Below, in pieces: positions 25,486-33,239 of a stretch of 43,997 nucleotides of DNA. The translations under genes and the position numbers were made by a program. The notes beneath the pieces were generated by a model, which was not told the DNA's origin, did no database searches, and was given only the letters and a program-made list of their open reading frames with translations. Origin of the DNA: UMGS172 sp045546915. GTDB taxonomy: Bacteria > Bacillota > Clostridia > Oscillospirales > Acutalibacteraceae. Numbering within the stretch: the first letter of the stretch is position 1; every line of letters begins with the position of its first letter. Location: contig JAZQDU010000005.1 of the NCBI GenBank assembly GCA_045546915.1, positions 1-43,997 of the forward strand, read 5' to 3'.

Positions 25486-25514
25486 TTGAATTATCTAAAT
25501 AATTGTAGTATAAT
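25486..25514 (+). promoter_or_regulatory. Promoter for oadG-oadB
   Basis: TTGAAT (25486-25491), 17-nt spacer and TATAAT (25509-25514), about 42 nt before the oadG start. Confidence 0.75.
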
Positions 25515-25555
25515 ATTTGCATTAATAAATTATTAACTGTTCAAGGAGTATTTTA

Positions 25556-25981
25556 ATGTTAGATATATCGTTTCTTTCAGTTCCTGATTTAGGTGTTTCA
25601 GGCAATTTGAGTGAATACGGCGGAATGGTAACAATTAGCGGTTTCCTAATTGTTTTTATGATGCTCATTTTATTGGTAGGATTAATATGGGCATTCGGTG
25701 CTATTATGGTCGGTTCCAGCAAAAATAAAGCCAATAAAACACCCGCTCCTAAAAAAGAAACACCCAAAAAGGTTAAACCTACTAAAAAACCTGAGCCGGT
25801 TAAACAGATGACTGTTTCTAATAACGACGAGGATGAGATTGTTGCTGCTATTTCGGCAGCAGTTGCTATGATGTATGAAGGTACAGGTGTTAAACCTGTT
25901 ATCCGTTCTATAAGACCTGCTTTTTCGGCAAGAAGTGCATGGAAAGCCGCAGGTATTGCTAATAACACACGTCCTTTTTAA
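25556..25981 (+). CDS. oadG: OadG family (gamma subunit) of a sodium-pumping decarboxylase
   Basis: Small membrane subunit that holds together Na+-translocating decarboxylases. The 141-residue protein has one membrane segment (about 25-50), a Lys/Pro-rich linker (54-82) and a C-terminal region with DEIVAAISAAVAMMYEG and a WKAAGIANNTRPF end. This ending is common in clostridial OadG-family proteins. oadB follows 17 nt later. SD AAGGAG. Confidence 0.85.
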   Translation: MLDISFLSVPDLGVSGNLSEYGGMVTISGFLIVFMMLILLVGLIWAFGAIMVGSSKNKANKTPAPKKETPKKVKPTKKPEPVKQMTVSNNDEDEIVAAISAAVAMMYEGTGVKPVIRSIRPAFSARSAWKAAGIANNTRPF

Positions 25982-25998
25982 CTTGAGGGGTATTTAAA

Positions 25999-27240
25999 AT
26001 GGGTATTTTTCAAACGATTATTGATATTTTAAATTCATCGGGTTTTGTGGCATTTTTCTCAGGCGACGGTTGGAAAAACGCTGTCATGATAGGCGTATCG
26101 TGTCTTTTGCTTTTATTGGCAATCCATCCGAAGTTTCAGTTTGAACCGCTTTTGCTCTTGCCGATTGCTTTTGGCATGTTGCTTGCAAACCTTCCTAACG
26201 CAGGAATTTATCATCCTGAAATTTGGGCAACACCTGAGGTAACTGAAGGAATTGCACAAACCTTTGAATATTGGAATTATGACGGTAACACCTTTCACAT
26301 ACTTGCAGGCAAGGTGCTTCAGCACGGAGGTCTGCTTGACATTTTGTACTTAGGCGTTAAATTGGGTATTTATCCACCGCTTATTTTCCTTGGCGTTGGT
26401 GCTATGACTGACTTTGGTCCGCTTATTGCTAACCCAAAAAGTTTCCTTTTAGGTGCTGCAGCTCAGCTTGGTATTTTTGCAGCATTTATTGGTGCTTTGG
26501 TACTTGGTATGAGTCCTCAGGAAGCTGGTTCTATCGGTATTATAGGTGGTGCTGATGGCCCTACTGCCATTTTTGTAACGTCAAAACTTGCGCCTAATAT
26601 TTTAGGCCCGATTGCCGTTGCTGCTTATTCTTATATGGCACTTGTTCCGATTATTCAGCCACCAATTATGCGCTTACTTACAACTAAAAAAGAGCGTTCG
26701 GTAAAGATGGAACAACTTAGAAATGTTTCTAAAACAGAAAAAATTATTTTCCCAATACTTGTTACCATTGTTGTATCGTTACTCTTGCCTGATGCCGCAG
26801 TACTTGTAGGTATGCTTATGCTCGGTAATTTGTTTAAAGAGTCGGGTGTTGTCGATCGTCTTGGTAAAACTGCTCAGAACGAACTTATGAATATTGTAGT
26901 TATATTCTTGGGTCTTACTGTCGGTGCTACTACTAACGGTGCAACCTTCCTGACATTCGATACATTAAAGATTATTGCTATGGGTCTTTGTGCATTTGCT
27001 ATCGGTACCGCAGGCGGAACATTATTTGGAAAACTGATGTATGTCATCACTAAGGGTAAAATTAATCCGCTTATCGGCGCTGCAGGCGTGTCGGCTGTTC
27101 CTATGGCAGCACGTGTGGCACAAAAGGTTGGTCGTGAGGAAAACCCGAACAACTATCTTCTTATGCATGCAATGGGACCGAATGTTGCCGGTGTTATCGG
27201 TTCTGCTGTTGCAGCAGGTGTTTTACTTAGCATACTTTAA
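25999..27240 (+). CDS. oadB: Sodium ion-translocating decarboxylase beta subunit
   Basis: Membrane subunit that decarboxylates carboxybiotin and exports Na+. The 413-residue protein has about nine to eleven membrane segments and the family's GIIGGADGPTAIF motif, whose Asp is known in Klebsiella OadB to bind Na+. The SAVPMAARVAQKVG and MGPNVAGVIGSA regions are also conserved. Whether the substrate is oxaloacetate, methylmalonyl-CoA or glutaconyl-CoA is set by the carboxyltransferase, which is not encoded here; nor is a biotin carrier. SD GAGGGG. Confidence 0.94.
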   Translation: MGIFQTIIDILNSSGFVAFFSGDGWKNAVMIGVSCLLLLLAIHPKFQFEPLLLLPIAFGMLLANLPNAGIYHPEIWATPEVTEGIAQTFEYWNYDGNTFHILAGKVLQHGGLLDILYLGVKLGIYPPLIFLGVGAMTDFGPLIANPKSFLLGAAAQLGIFAAFIGALVLGMSPQEAGSIGIIGGADGPTAIFVTSKLAPNILGPIAVAAYSYMALVPIIQPPIMRLLTTKKERSVKMEQLRNVSKTEKIIFPILVTIVVSLLLPDAAVLVGMLMLGNLFKESGVVDRLGKTAQNELMNIVVIFLGLTVGATTNGATFLTFDTLKIIAMGLCAFAIGTAGGTLFGKLMYVITKGKINPLIGAAGVSAVPMAARVAQKVGREENPNNYLLMHAMGPNVAGVIGSAVAAGVLLSIL

Positions 27241-27253
27241 AAATTTATATAAA

Positions 27254-27289
27254 AAATCCCGTGAACTTAAAACATTCACGGGATTTTTT
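27254..27289. terminator. Bidirectional terminator oadB/dapB
   Basis: AAATCCCGTGAA (27254-27265) pairs with TTCACGGGATTT (27275-27286). A/T runs on both sides serve both convergent genes. The dapB stop is only 3 nt away. Confidence 0.93.
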
Positions 27290-28044
27290 TATTTACTTGA
27301 TACAAGGTCTGACATGTTGTATAAACCGGGTTGCTTATCGCTTATGAAAACCGCCGCATTAGTAGCACCTACAGCAAAAACATTTTTTGAATATGCTGAG
27401 TGTGAAAGGGTGATAACCTCATCGGTACCGGCAAAAATTATATCATGGTCGCCGACAATATTTCCACCTCTAACAGAATGTATGCCAATTTCGTTTGTAG
27501 CACGTTTTTCACGCTTTGCCTGACGGTTGTATTCATAAGTGTACTTGCCGTCCGCAGCCTCATTTAAAGCCTCTGCAAGCATTATAGCGGTACCGCTTGG
27601 AGCGTCGATTTTTTGATTGTGATGTTTCTCAACGATTTCAATATCAAATCCGTTGCTTAAAACTTTTTGTGCGGTTTTAGCAAGTTCAACAAGCAGATTA
27701 ACGCCAAGAGACATGTTGAATGTAAAGAACACCGCAACTGCTTTTGACGCCTCTTTAATGTTTTCCACATCAGCCTCTGACAAACCGGTTGTTGCTACAA
27801 CAATAGGAGTTTTTGTTGTAACAGCATACTCTAAGATATTAGTAAGGCATGAAGGATGCGAAAAATCAATTATAACATCGGCTTTTTTACATTGGTTAAT
27901 TGAATCATATACGGGATAATCAAAATTTTGCTTTGTGTTAATATCAACACCGGCAAAAATTTTGCAGTCGTCACGATTATTAACACAGTGAGTTACAGCA
28001 AAACCCATTTTGCCGTTGCAACCGTTAAGTATAATATTAGTCAT
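27289..28044 (-). CDS. dapB: 4-hydroxy-tetrahydrodipicolinate reductase
   Basis: Second step after DapA towards diaminopimelate and lysine. The 251-residue protein has the NAD(P)-binding NIILNGCNGKMGFAV, VATTGLSEADVENI and the signature VEKHHNQKIDAPSGTA with the catalytic HH and substrate-binding K. It is the last gene of asd-dapA-dapB. A strong hairpin lies in the gap to dapA (28063-28088). Confidence 0.96.
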   Translation of the reverse strand: MTNIILNGCNGKMGFAVTHCVNNRDDCKIFAGVDINTKQNFDYPVYDSINQCKKADVIIDFSHPSCLTNILEYAVTTKTPIVVATTGLSEADVENIKEASKAVAVFFTFNMSLGVNLLVELAKTAQKVLSNGFDIEIVEKHHNQKIDAPSGTAIMLAEALNEAADGKYTYEYNRQAKREKRATNEIGIHSVRGGNIVGDHDIIFAGTDEVITLSHSAYSKNVFAVGATNAAVFISDKQPGLYNMSDLVSSK

Positions 28045-28062
28045 ATTTTCACTTCCATAAAA

Positions 28063-28088
28063 TTTTAGGGGGTTAAGACCCCCTAAAA
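28063..28088 (-). terminator. Hairpin between dapA and dapB
   Basis: TTTTAGGGGG (28063-28072) pairs perfectly with CCCCCTAAAA (28079-28088) around 6 nt. On the minus strand the last part of the stem plus AATTTT acts as a T run. It looks like a partial, in-operon terminator that would lower dapB relative to dapA. Confidence 0.7.
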
Positions 28089-28089
28089 G

Positions 28090-28980
28090 TTATTTTATAA
28101 GACCTACGTTTATAAGTTCTTGTTTTAATGCTTCTCTTGCAGAATCGGTCATAGGTGCCAAAGGCATTCTTAAGGGACCCATATTAAGACCCATCATGTT
28201 CATTGCTTCCTTAACAGGAATAGGGTTAACATCACTAAAGAGAGCATTAATAAGACTTAAATATTTAAGTTGCATATCACGGGCTTTTTCTATATTGCCT
28301 TTCATAAACTCAGCGCATATATCGTGAGTTTCTTTAGGTAAAATATTAGAAAGCACCGAAATAACACCAATGCCACCCAAAGACATAATGGGTACAATTT
28401 GGTCATCATTTCCAGAGTACAAATCAAGGTCACCTTGGCAAAGACTCATTGTTTTAGCAACCGAAGAAATGTCACCGTTAGCCTCTTTAATAGCAACGAT
28501 ATTTTCATGCTTTGCAAGTTCTTTATAAGTTTCGGGCTTAATAGCAGTACCGGTACGGCTGGGAACATTATAAAGAATAATAGGTGTTTTAACACGGTCG
28601 GCAACATAGAAGTAGTGGTTGATAAGACCGTTTTGTGAAGTCTTGTTGTAGTAAGGTGTCACCATCAAAAGACCGTCTACACCGATAGACTCAGCGTGCT
28701 GAGAGAGTTGTGCAGCATACATTGTGTCGTTGCTACCTGTACCTGCAATAATAGGAACACGTTTGTCGGCAACCTTTACAGCCTCTTCAAGAACCTTGAT
28801 ATGCTCATCGTTGTCAAGTGTGGCAGACTCGCCTGTGGTACCACATATAACAAGTGCGTCAACTCCGCCTGCTATCTGTTCTTCAATAAGACTTCTAAAT
28901 CTTGTGTAATTAACTGAGCAATCATCATTAAAAGGTGTTACAAGTGCAGTAGCGCATCCTGTAAAAATTCTTTTTTTCAT
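28090..28980 (-). CDS. dapA: 4-hydroxy-tetrahydrodipicolinate synthase
   Basis: Condenses pyruvate with aspartate semialdehyde. The 296-residue TIM barrel has GTTGES (T48, T49), the catalytic tyrosine in ILYNVPSRTG and the Schiff-base lysine in VAIKEANGD. Start ATG with AAAGGAG SD, 19 nt after the asd stop. Confidence 0.97.
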   Translation of the reverse strand: MKKRIFTGCATALVTPFNDDCSVNYTRFRSLIEEQIAGGVDALVICGTTGESATLDNDEHIKVLEEAVKVADKRVPIIAGTGSNDTMYAAQLSQHAESIGVDGLLMVTPYYNKTSQNGLINHYFYVADRVKTPIILYNVPSRTGTAIKPETYKELAKHENIVAIKEANGDISSVAKTMSLCQGDLDLYSGNDDQIVPIMSLGGIGVISVLSNILPKETHDICAEFMKGNIEKARDMQLKYLSLINALFSDVNPIPVKEAMNMMGLNMGPLRMPLAPMTDSAREALKQELINVGLIK

Positions 28981-28999
28981 AAAACAAGAACTCCTTTAA

Positions 29000-30082
29000 T
29001 TAATCAAAATAACCCTTTGCACAGAGGAGCTCGGCAAGTAAAACTGCACCGCCGGCCGCACCTCTTAATGTGTTGTGCGAGAGGCAAACAAATTTGTAAT
29101 CGTACTGAGTATCCTCACGGAGACGACCGATTGAAACAGCCATACCGCCTTCGAGGTCACGTTGTAATTTGGTTTGAGGCATATTATCCTCGCTAAAATA
29201 ATGGAGGAACTGCTTGGGAGCACTGGGAAGTTCTAATTCCTGAGCAGCGCCCTTAAATTCTTGCCATTTTGCAAGAATTTGCTCTTTAGTAGGTTTCTTA
29301 TTAAACCTTACAAAAACTGCGGCCATGTGACCGTCAGAAACAGGAACACGTAAACACTGTGCAGTGAAGTGAGGTTTTGAAGCGTTTACAATTTCACCGT
29401 TTTGTACTTTACCCCAAATTTTAAGAGGTTCCTGCTCGCTCTTTTCTTCTTCTCCGCCAATAAAGGGGATAACGTTGTCAACAATTTCAGGGAAGGTCTC
29501 AAATGTTTTACCTGCACCGGAAATAGCCTGATATGTGCAAACAAGAACATCTGCAACGTCAAAGTCTTTATCCAAAGGATAAATAGCGGGAACATAACTT
29601 TGAAGTGAGCAGTTTGATTTAACTGCAATAAAACCACGTTTGGTACCAAGTCGTTTTCTTTGAGACTCAATAACCTCTAAGTGGTCAGCGTTGATTTCGG
29701 GAACAACCATGGGAACGTCCTTAGTGCCTCTGTGTGCACTGTTGTTAGATACAACGGGGCACTCATGTTTGGCGTATGCTTCTTCCAACGCCTTGATTTC
29801 ATCTTTTTTCATATTAACTGCACAGAAAACAAAATCGACTGCAGAAGCAATTTCTTCAATATCCTGTTCAGCATTTTTAATAATCATATTTTTCATTGAC
29901 TCGGGCATAGCAGTTTTCATAGCCCAACGGTTGCCAACAGCTTCCGAGTAAGTTTTGCCGGCACTTCTTCCGCTTGCAGCAAGAACCTTTACCTCAAACC
30001 AAGGATGATTTTCGAGCAAAGTGGCAAAACGTTGACCGACCATGCCGGTAGCACCTATAATTCCAACATTGTATTTTTTCAT
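29000..30082 (-). CDS. asd: Aspartate-semialdehyde dehydrogenase
   Basis: Reduces aspartyl phosphate to aspartate semialdehyde, the common precursor for lysine, threonine and methionine. The 360-residue protein has the NADP-binding GIIGATGMVGQRF, the catalytic cysteine in VKSNCSLQSYVPAIYPL, and the HMAAVFVRF and GGMAVSIGRLR segments. It resembles the archaeal/fungal-type Asd rather than the proteobacterial type. ATG 30082 is preferred to a GTG at 30091, which lies inside the SD AAAGGTGAT. Confidence 0.95.
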   Translation of the reverse strand: MKKYNVGIIGATGMVGQRFATLLENHPWFEVKVLAASGRSAGKTYSEAVGNRWAMKTAMPESMKNMIIKNAEQDIEEIASAVDFVFCAVNMKKDEIKALEEAYAKHECPVVSNNSAHRGTKDVPMVVPEINADHLEVIESQRKRLGTKRGFIAVKSNCSLQSYVPAIYPLDKDFDVADVLVCTYQAISGAGKTFETFPEIVDNVIPFIGGEEEKSEQEPLKIWGKVQNGEIVNASKPHFTAQCLRVPVSDGHMAAVFVRFNKKPTKEQILAKWQEFKGAAQELELPSAPKQFLHYFSEDNMPQTKLQRDLEGGMAVSIGRLREDTQYDYKFVCLSHNTLRGAAGGAVLLAELLCAKGYFD

Positions 30083-30155
30083 ATGTATCACCTTTAAAAT
30101 AATAGTTGAATAATTGTACCCGATGCAATATAATACATTTATACATTATTTATAA

Positions 30156-30184
30156 ATTATACATTTTTAGTGTTTGTTTGTCAA
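30156..30184 (-). promoter_or_regulatory. Consensus promoter for asd-dapA-dapB
   Basis: On the minus strand TTGACA (30184-30179), 17-nt spacer and TATAAT (30161-30156) is a perfect sigma-A consensus. The leader is only about 65 nt, too short for a lysine riboswitch. Confidence 0.88.
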
Positions 30185-30233
30185 ACATATTTTATGATTT
30201 ATAGGCTCAATACGTGAACTTTTGGTGATATGC

Positions 30234-31253
30234 ATGAAAAAATCTGATTTTTATTACGATTTACCGCAAAATTTAATAGCACAAACCCCCATAGAACCGC
30301 GAACAAATTCAAGATTATTGAAACTTGACCGGAAAACAGGAGAGATTTTTCACGGAAAATTTACAAATGTGTTGGATTTTTTAAATGAAGGTGACTGCCT
30401 TGTAATGAACGATACAAGGGTACTGCCTGCGCGAATTTTCGGTACACGTATTGATACAGGTTCGGTTGTTGAGTTTGTTTTGCTAAAGCAGATAAAACAA
30501 GATACCTGGGAGTGTCTTGCGGGTCCCGGTAAAAAAGCAAAACCCGGCAAGGTTTTTAAGTTTAACGATGAATTGTCACTTGAAGTTGTTGACACAACCG
30601 ATGGTGGTAATCGAATAGTTAAGTTTATTTACGATGGCATTTTCTTTGATATTCTTGACCGTGTCGGCAAAATGCCATTACCACCATACATAACTGAGGA
30701 ATTAGGCGATAAAGAACGGTATCAAACTGTATATTCTAAAGAACTTGGTTCAGCAGCTGCACCTACTGCAGGGCTTCATTTTACTAATGAATTTATTGAA
30801 AAAATCAAGAAAAAGGGTGTTAATATCGGATTTGTAACCTTGCACGTTGGTTTAGGTACTTTTAGACCTGTTAAGGTAGATGAAATCACCGAGCATAAAA
30901 TGCATTCTGAGCACTATTTTATTCCGCAAAAAACTGCTGATTTGATAAATGAAACCAAGAAAAACGGCGGCAGGGTAATTTGTGTTGGCACTACGTCATG
31001 CAGAACACTTGAGAGCGCTGCACAAAAAGGCAAATTATGTGAGTGTAGTGACGATACTGATATTTTTATTTATCCGGGTTATGAATTTAAAGTTATGGAT
31101 GGACTTATAACTAATTTTCATTTGCCTGAAAGTACACTTATAATGCTTGTAAGTGCGTTTGCAGGGTACGAAAACACAATGAACGCATATCGATGCGCTG
31201 TTGAGGAAAAATATAGATTTTTCTCTTTTGGCGACGCGATGCTTATTTTATAA
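30234..31253 (+). CDS. queA: S-adenosylmethionine:tRNA ribosyltransferase-isomerase
   Basis: Adds the ribosyl-derived epoxycyclopentane of SAM to preQ1 in tRNA during queuosine synthesis. The 339-residue protein (family about 345) has FYYDLPQNLIAQTPIEPR, CLVMNDTRVLPARI, the AAPTAGLHFT motif, HVGLGTFRPV and NFHLPESTLIMLVSAF. ATG 30234 fits the family N terminus; the TTG/GTG at 30222/30225 overlap the GGTGAT SD. tgt follows 11 nt later. Confidence 0.96.
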   Translation: MKKSDFYYDLPQNLIAQTPIEPRTNSRLLKLDRKTGEIFHGKFTNVLDFLNEGDCLVMNDTRVLPARIFGTRIDTGSVVEFVLLKQIKQDTWECLAGPGKKAKPGKVFKFNDELSLEVVDTTDGGNRIVKFIYDGIFFDILDRVGKMPLPPYITEELGDKERYQTVYSKELGSAAAPTAGLHFTNEFIEKIKKKGVNIGFVTLHVGLGTFRPVKVDEITEHKMHSEHYFIPQKTADLINETKKNGGRVICVGTTSCRTLESAAQKGKLCECSDDTDIFIYPGYEFKVMDGLITNFHLPESTLIMLVSAFAGYENTMNAYRCAVEEKYRFFSFGDAMLIL

Positions 31254-31264
31254 GAGGTTTAATT

Positions 31265-32398
31265 ATGTTTAAAGTTTTAAAAAAAGAAGGAACTGCTCGC
31301 CGTGGCGAGTTTAAGACTGTTCACGGCACAGTACAGACACCTGCCTTTATGAATGTTGCTACTGTGGCGGCTATTAAAGGTGCGGTTTCGGCTTATGATT
31401 TAAATGACGATTTGCATACTCAAGTTATGCTCTGCAACACCTACCATCTTCATTTAAGACCCGGTGACGAACTTATTAAAAAGTTAGGCGGTTTGCATAA
31501 ATTTACCGGTTGGCAAGGCCCAATTCTTACTGATAGCGGTGGTTTTCAAGTGTTTTCGTTGGCATCACTTCGTAAGATTAATGAAGACGGTGTTACGTTT
31601 AATTCTCATATTGACGGCCGCAAGATTTTTATGGGACCTGAGGAGAGTATGAAAATTCAGTCTAATTTAGGCTCTACTATTGCTATGGCGTTTGATGAGT
31701 GTGTTGAAAATCCGGCGACGCACGAATATTCCAAGCAATCATGTGCAAGAACTACACGATGGCTCAAACGTTGCAAAGCAAAAATGGCTGAGTTAAACAA
31801 AATGGAGGATACGGTTAATCCGCACCAACTTTTGTTTGGTATTAATCAAGGTTGCACCTTTGACGATTTAAGAATTGAACACATGAAGCAAATTGCAGAC
31901 TTAGACCTTGACGGTTATGCTATTGGCGGTTTGGCTGTAGGTGAACCGACAGAGGTTATGTACCATGTTATCGAACAGGTTGAACCGTTTATGCCTAATG
32001 ACAAAATACGTTATCTAATGGGTGTTGGTACCCCTGCCAATATACTGGAGGGAGTAGAGCGAGGGGTTGACCTTTTTGACTGTGTTATGCCAAGTCGTAA
32101 CGCTCGCCATGGTCATTTGTTTACATGGAATGGTATAATTAACATTAATAACGAGAAGTATAAAGATGACCTTGACCCCATTGAAACAGGTTGCGAATGT
32201 CCTACTTGCCGTAAACATTCACGCGCTTATGTAAGGCATTTAATTAAAGCTGGGGAGATGTTAGGCCAACGCCTTTGCGTAGAACATAATTTATATTTCT
32301 ATAATACCTTAATGGAAAGAATCAGAGAAAACCTTGATAACGGCACGTTTAAGGATTTCAAAAATGAATATATTGTTAAAATTGCGACAAGAATATAA
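31265..32398 (+). CDS. tgt: tRNA-guanine transglycosylase
   Basis: Exchanges guanine 34 for preQ1 in tRNAs with GUN anticodons, just before QueA acts. The 377-residue protein has the general base D90 in TDSGGFQVFSL, the nucleophile D272 in DLFDCVMPSRNARHG and the zinc site CECPTCRKHSRAYVRHL. SD AAGAGG. Confidence 0.97.
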   Translation: MFKVLKKEGTARRGEFKTVHGTVQTPAFMNVATVAAIKGAVSAYDLNDDLHTQVMLCNTYHLHLRPGDELIKKLGGLHKFTGWQGPILTDSGGFQVFSLASLRKINEDGVTFNSHIDGRKIFMGPEESMKIQSNLGSTIAMAFDECVENPATHEYSKQSCARTTRWLKRCKAKMAELNKMEDTVNPHQLLFGINQGCTFDDLRIEHMKQIADLDLDGYAIGGLAVGEPTEVMYHVIEQVEPFMPNDKIRYLMGVGTPANILEGVERGVDLFDCVMPSRNARHGHLFTWNGIININNEKYKDDLDPIETGCECPTCRKHSRAYVRHLIKAGEMLGQRLCVEHNLYFYNTLMERIRENLDNGTFKDFKNEYIVKIATRI

Positions 32399-32406
32399 TT
32401 TTGTTC

Positions 32407-32435
32407 TTGAAATGTGTAGTTTTTTGTAGTATCAT
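32407..32435 (+). promoter_or_regulatory. Promoter for yajC
   Basis: TTGAAA (32407-32412), 17-nt spacer and TATCAT (32430-32435), with a second TATAAT at 32441-32446. Confidence 0.55.
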
Positions 32436-32464
32436 ACCATTATAATTGTTTTTGGAGGTTTATT

Positions 32465-32746
32465 ATGATTTTAACTTACGTATTAATGTTTGCTATTTTG
32501 GGCGGTATGATGTTCTTTATGAACCGTTCGCAGAAGAAAAAAGCAAAAAAGGAAGAAGAAGTCAGAAACAGTGTTCAGGTTGGTGATGAGATTATCACTA
32601 TCGGTGGTTTCCACGTTCGTGTTGTTTCTATTAAAGATGATTCTTTTGTAGTTGAGTCACTTGCTGACCATTCAAAGTCAATCGTTAAGAAATGGGCATT
32701 GTCAATGGTTGTTACCGAGCATGAAAATGCTGCTGACAAGAAATAA
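32465..32746 (+). CDS. yajC: Preprotein translocase subunit YajC
   Basis: Accessory subunit of the Sec translocon. The 93-residue protein has one N-terminal membrane segment (3-20), MNRSQKKKAKKEEE, and the conserved VQVGDEIITIGGFHVRVVSIKDD beta region. The tgt-yajC order is common in bacteria. SD GGAGG. A strong terminator follows. Confidence 0.95.
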   Translation: MILTYVLMFAILGGMMFFMNRSQKKKAKKEEEVRNSVQVGDEIITIGGFHVRVVSIKDDSFVVESLADHSKSIVKKWALSMVVTEHENAADKK

Positions 32747-32760
32747 GTAATAATTAAAGT

Positions 32761-32794
32761 CACCGTCCCGTATTATTTACGGGACGGTGTTTTT
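32761..32794 (+). terminator. Terminator after yajC
   Basis: CACCGTCCCGTA (32761-32772) pairs perfectly with TACGGGACGGTG (32778-32789), followed by five Ts. The ATG of the next gene follows directly at 32795. Confidence 0.93.
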
Positions 32795-33199
32795 ATGAAA
32801 ATTATTAATGATGCTAATGCTACTAAAAAAATGTTGGTTTCGGTCTTAGTTGGGGTTGCCTTTGGTTTTGTTGGGCTGTTTTTGTTGTTATTGCTATTTG
32901 CTCTTATTATGCTTAAATTTGATGCTTCATTAAATATAAGTAACATACTAGCAACAATAGCCTTAATGGTTTCTTCGTTAATAGCAGGTTTAATTGCTTC
33001 TAAAAAGACCGGATTTAAGGTTTTGCTCACGGCTGTTTCTTCGGGAACTTTGTTTTACTTTTTAGTTGCAATAATTTCTTCGGCTATAACTAAAGAAACT
33101 TTTGGAAAACTGTTTTTGTTAAGAATGTTGTTGTGTATTGTATCTTCAATAGCGGGTGCTTTAATCGGGCTTAAAAAAAGTAATAAACATATAATATAA
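32795..33199 (+). CDS. TIGR04086 family membrane protein
   Basis: A 134-residue protein with four hydrophobic segments (about 13-40, 47-67, 75-95, 105-127). Its size, topology and position beside yajC fit the TIGR04086 family of Firmicutes, whose function is unknown. The ATG comes 5 nt after the yajC terminator stem; its only SD-like sequence, GGTG, is within that stem's 3' arm. Family assignment is by topology and context. Confidence 0.75.
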   Translation: MKIINDANATKKMLVSVLVGVAFGFVGLFLLLLLFALIMLKFDASLNISNILATIALMVSSLIAGLIASKKTGFKVLLTAVSSGTLFYFLVAIISSAITKETFGKLFLLRMLLCIVSSIAGALIGLKKSNKHII

Positions 33200-33204
33200 A
33201 ATAA

Positions 33205-33239
33205 CCCTCACACTAACAATTAGTGTGAGGGATTTTTTT
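33205..33239. terminator. Bidirectional terminator
   Basis: CCCTCACACTAA (33205-33216) pairs with TTAGTGTGAGGG (33220-33231), followed by a T run that reaches the stop codon of the convergent LTA synthase gene. Confidence 0.93.

Noticed and set aside
30083..30150. Lysine riboswitch before asd
   Set aside because: The leader from the consensus promoter is about 65 nt, too short for an L box, and no L-box core was seen.
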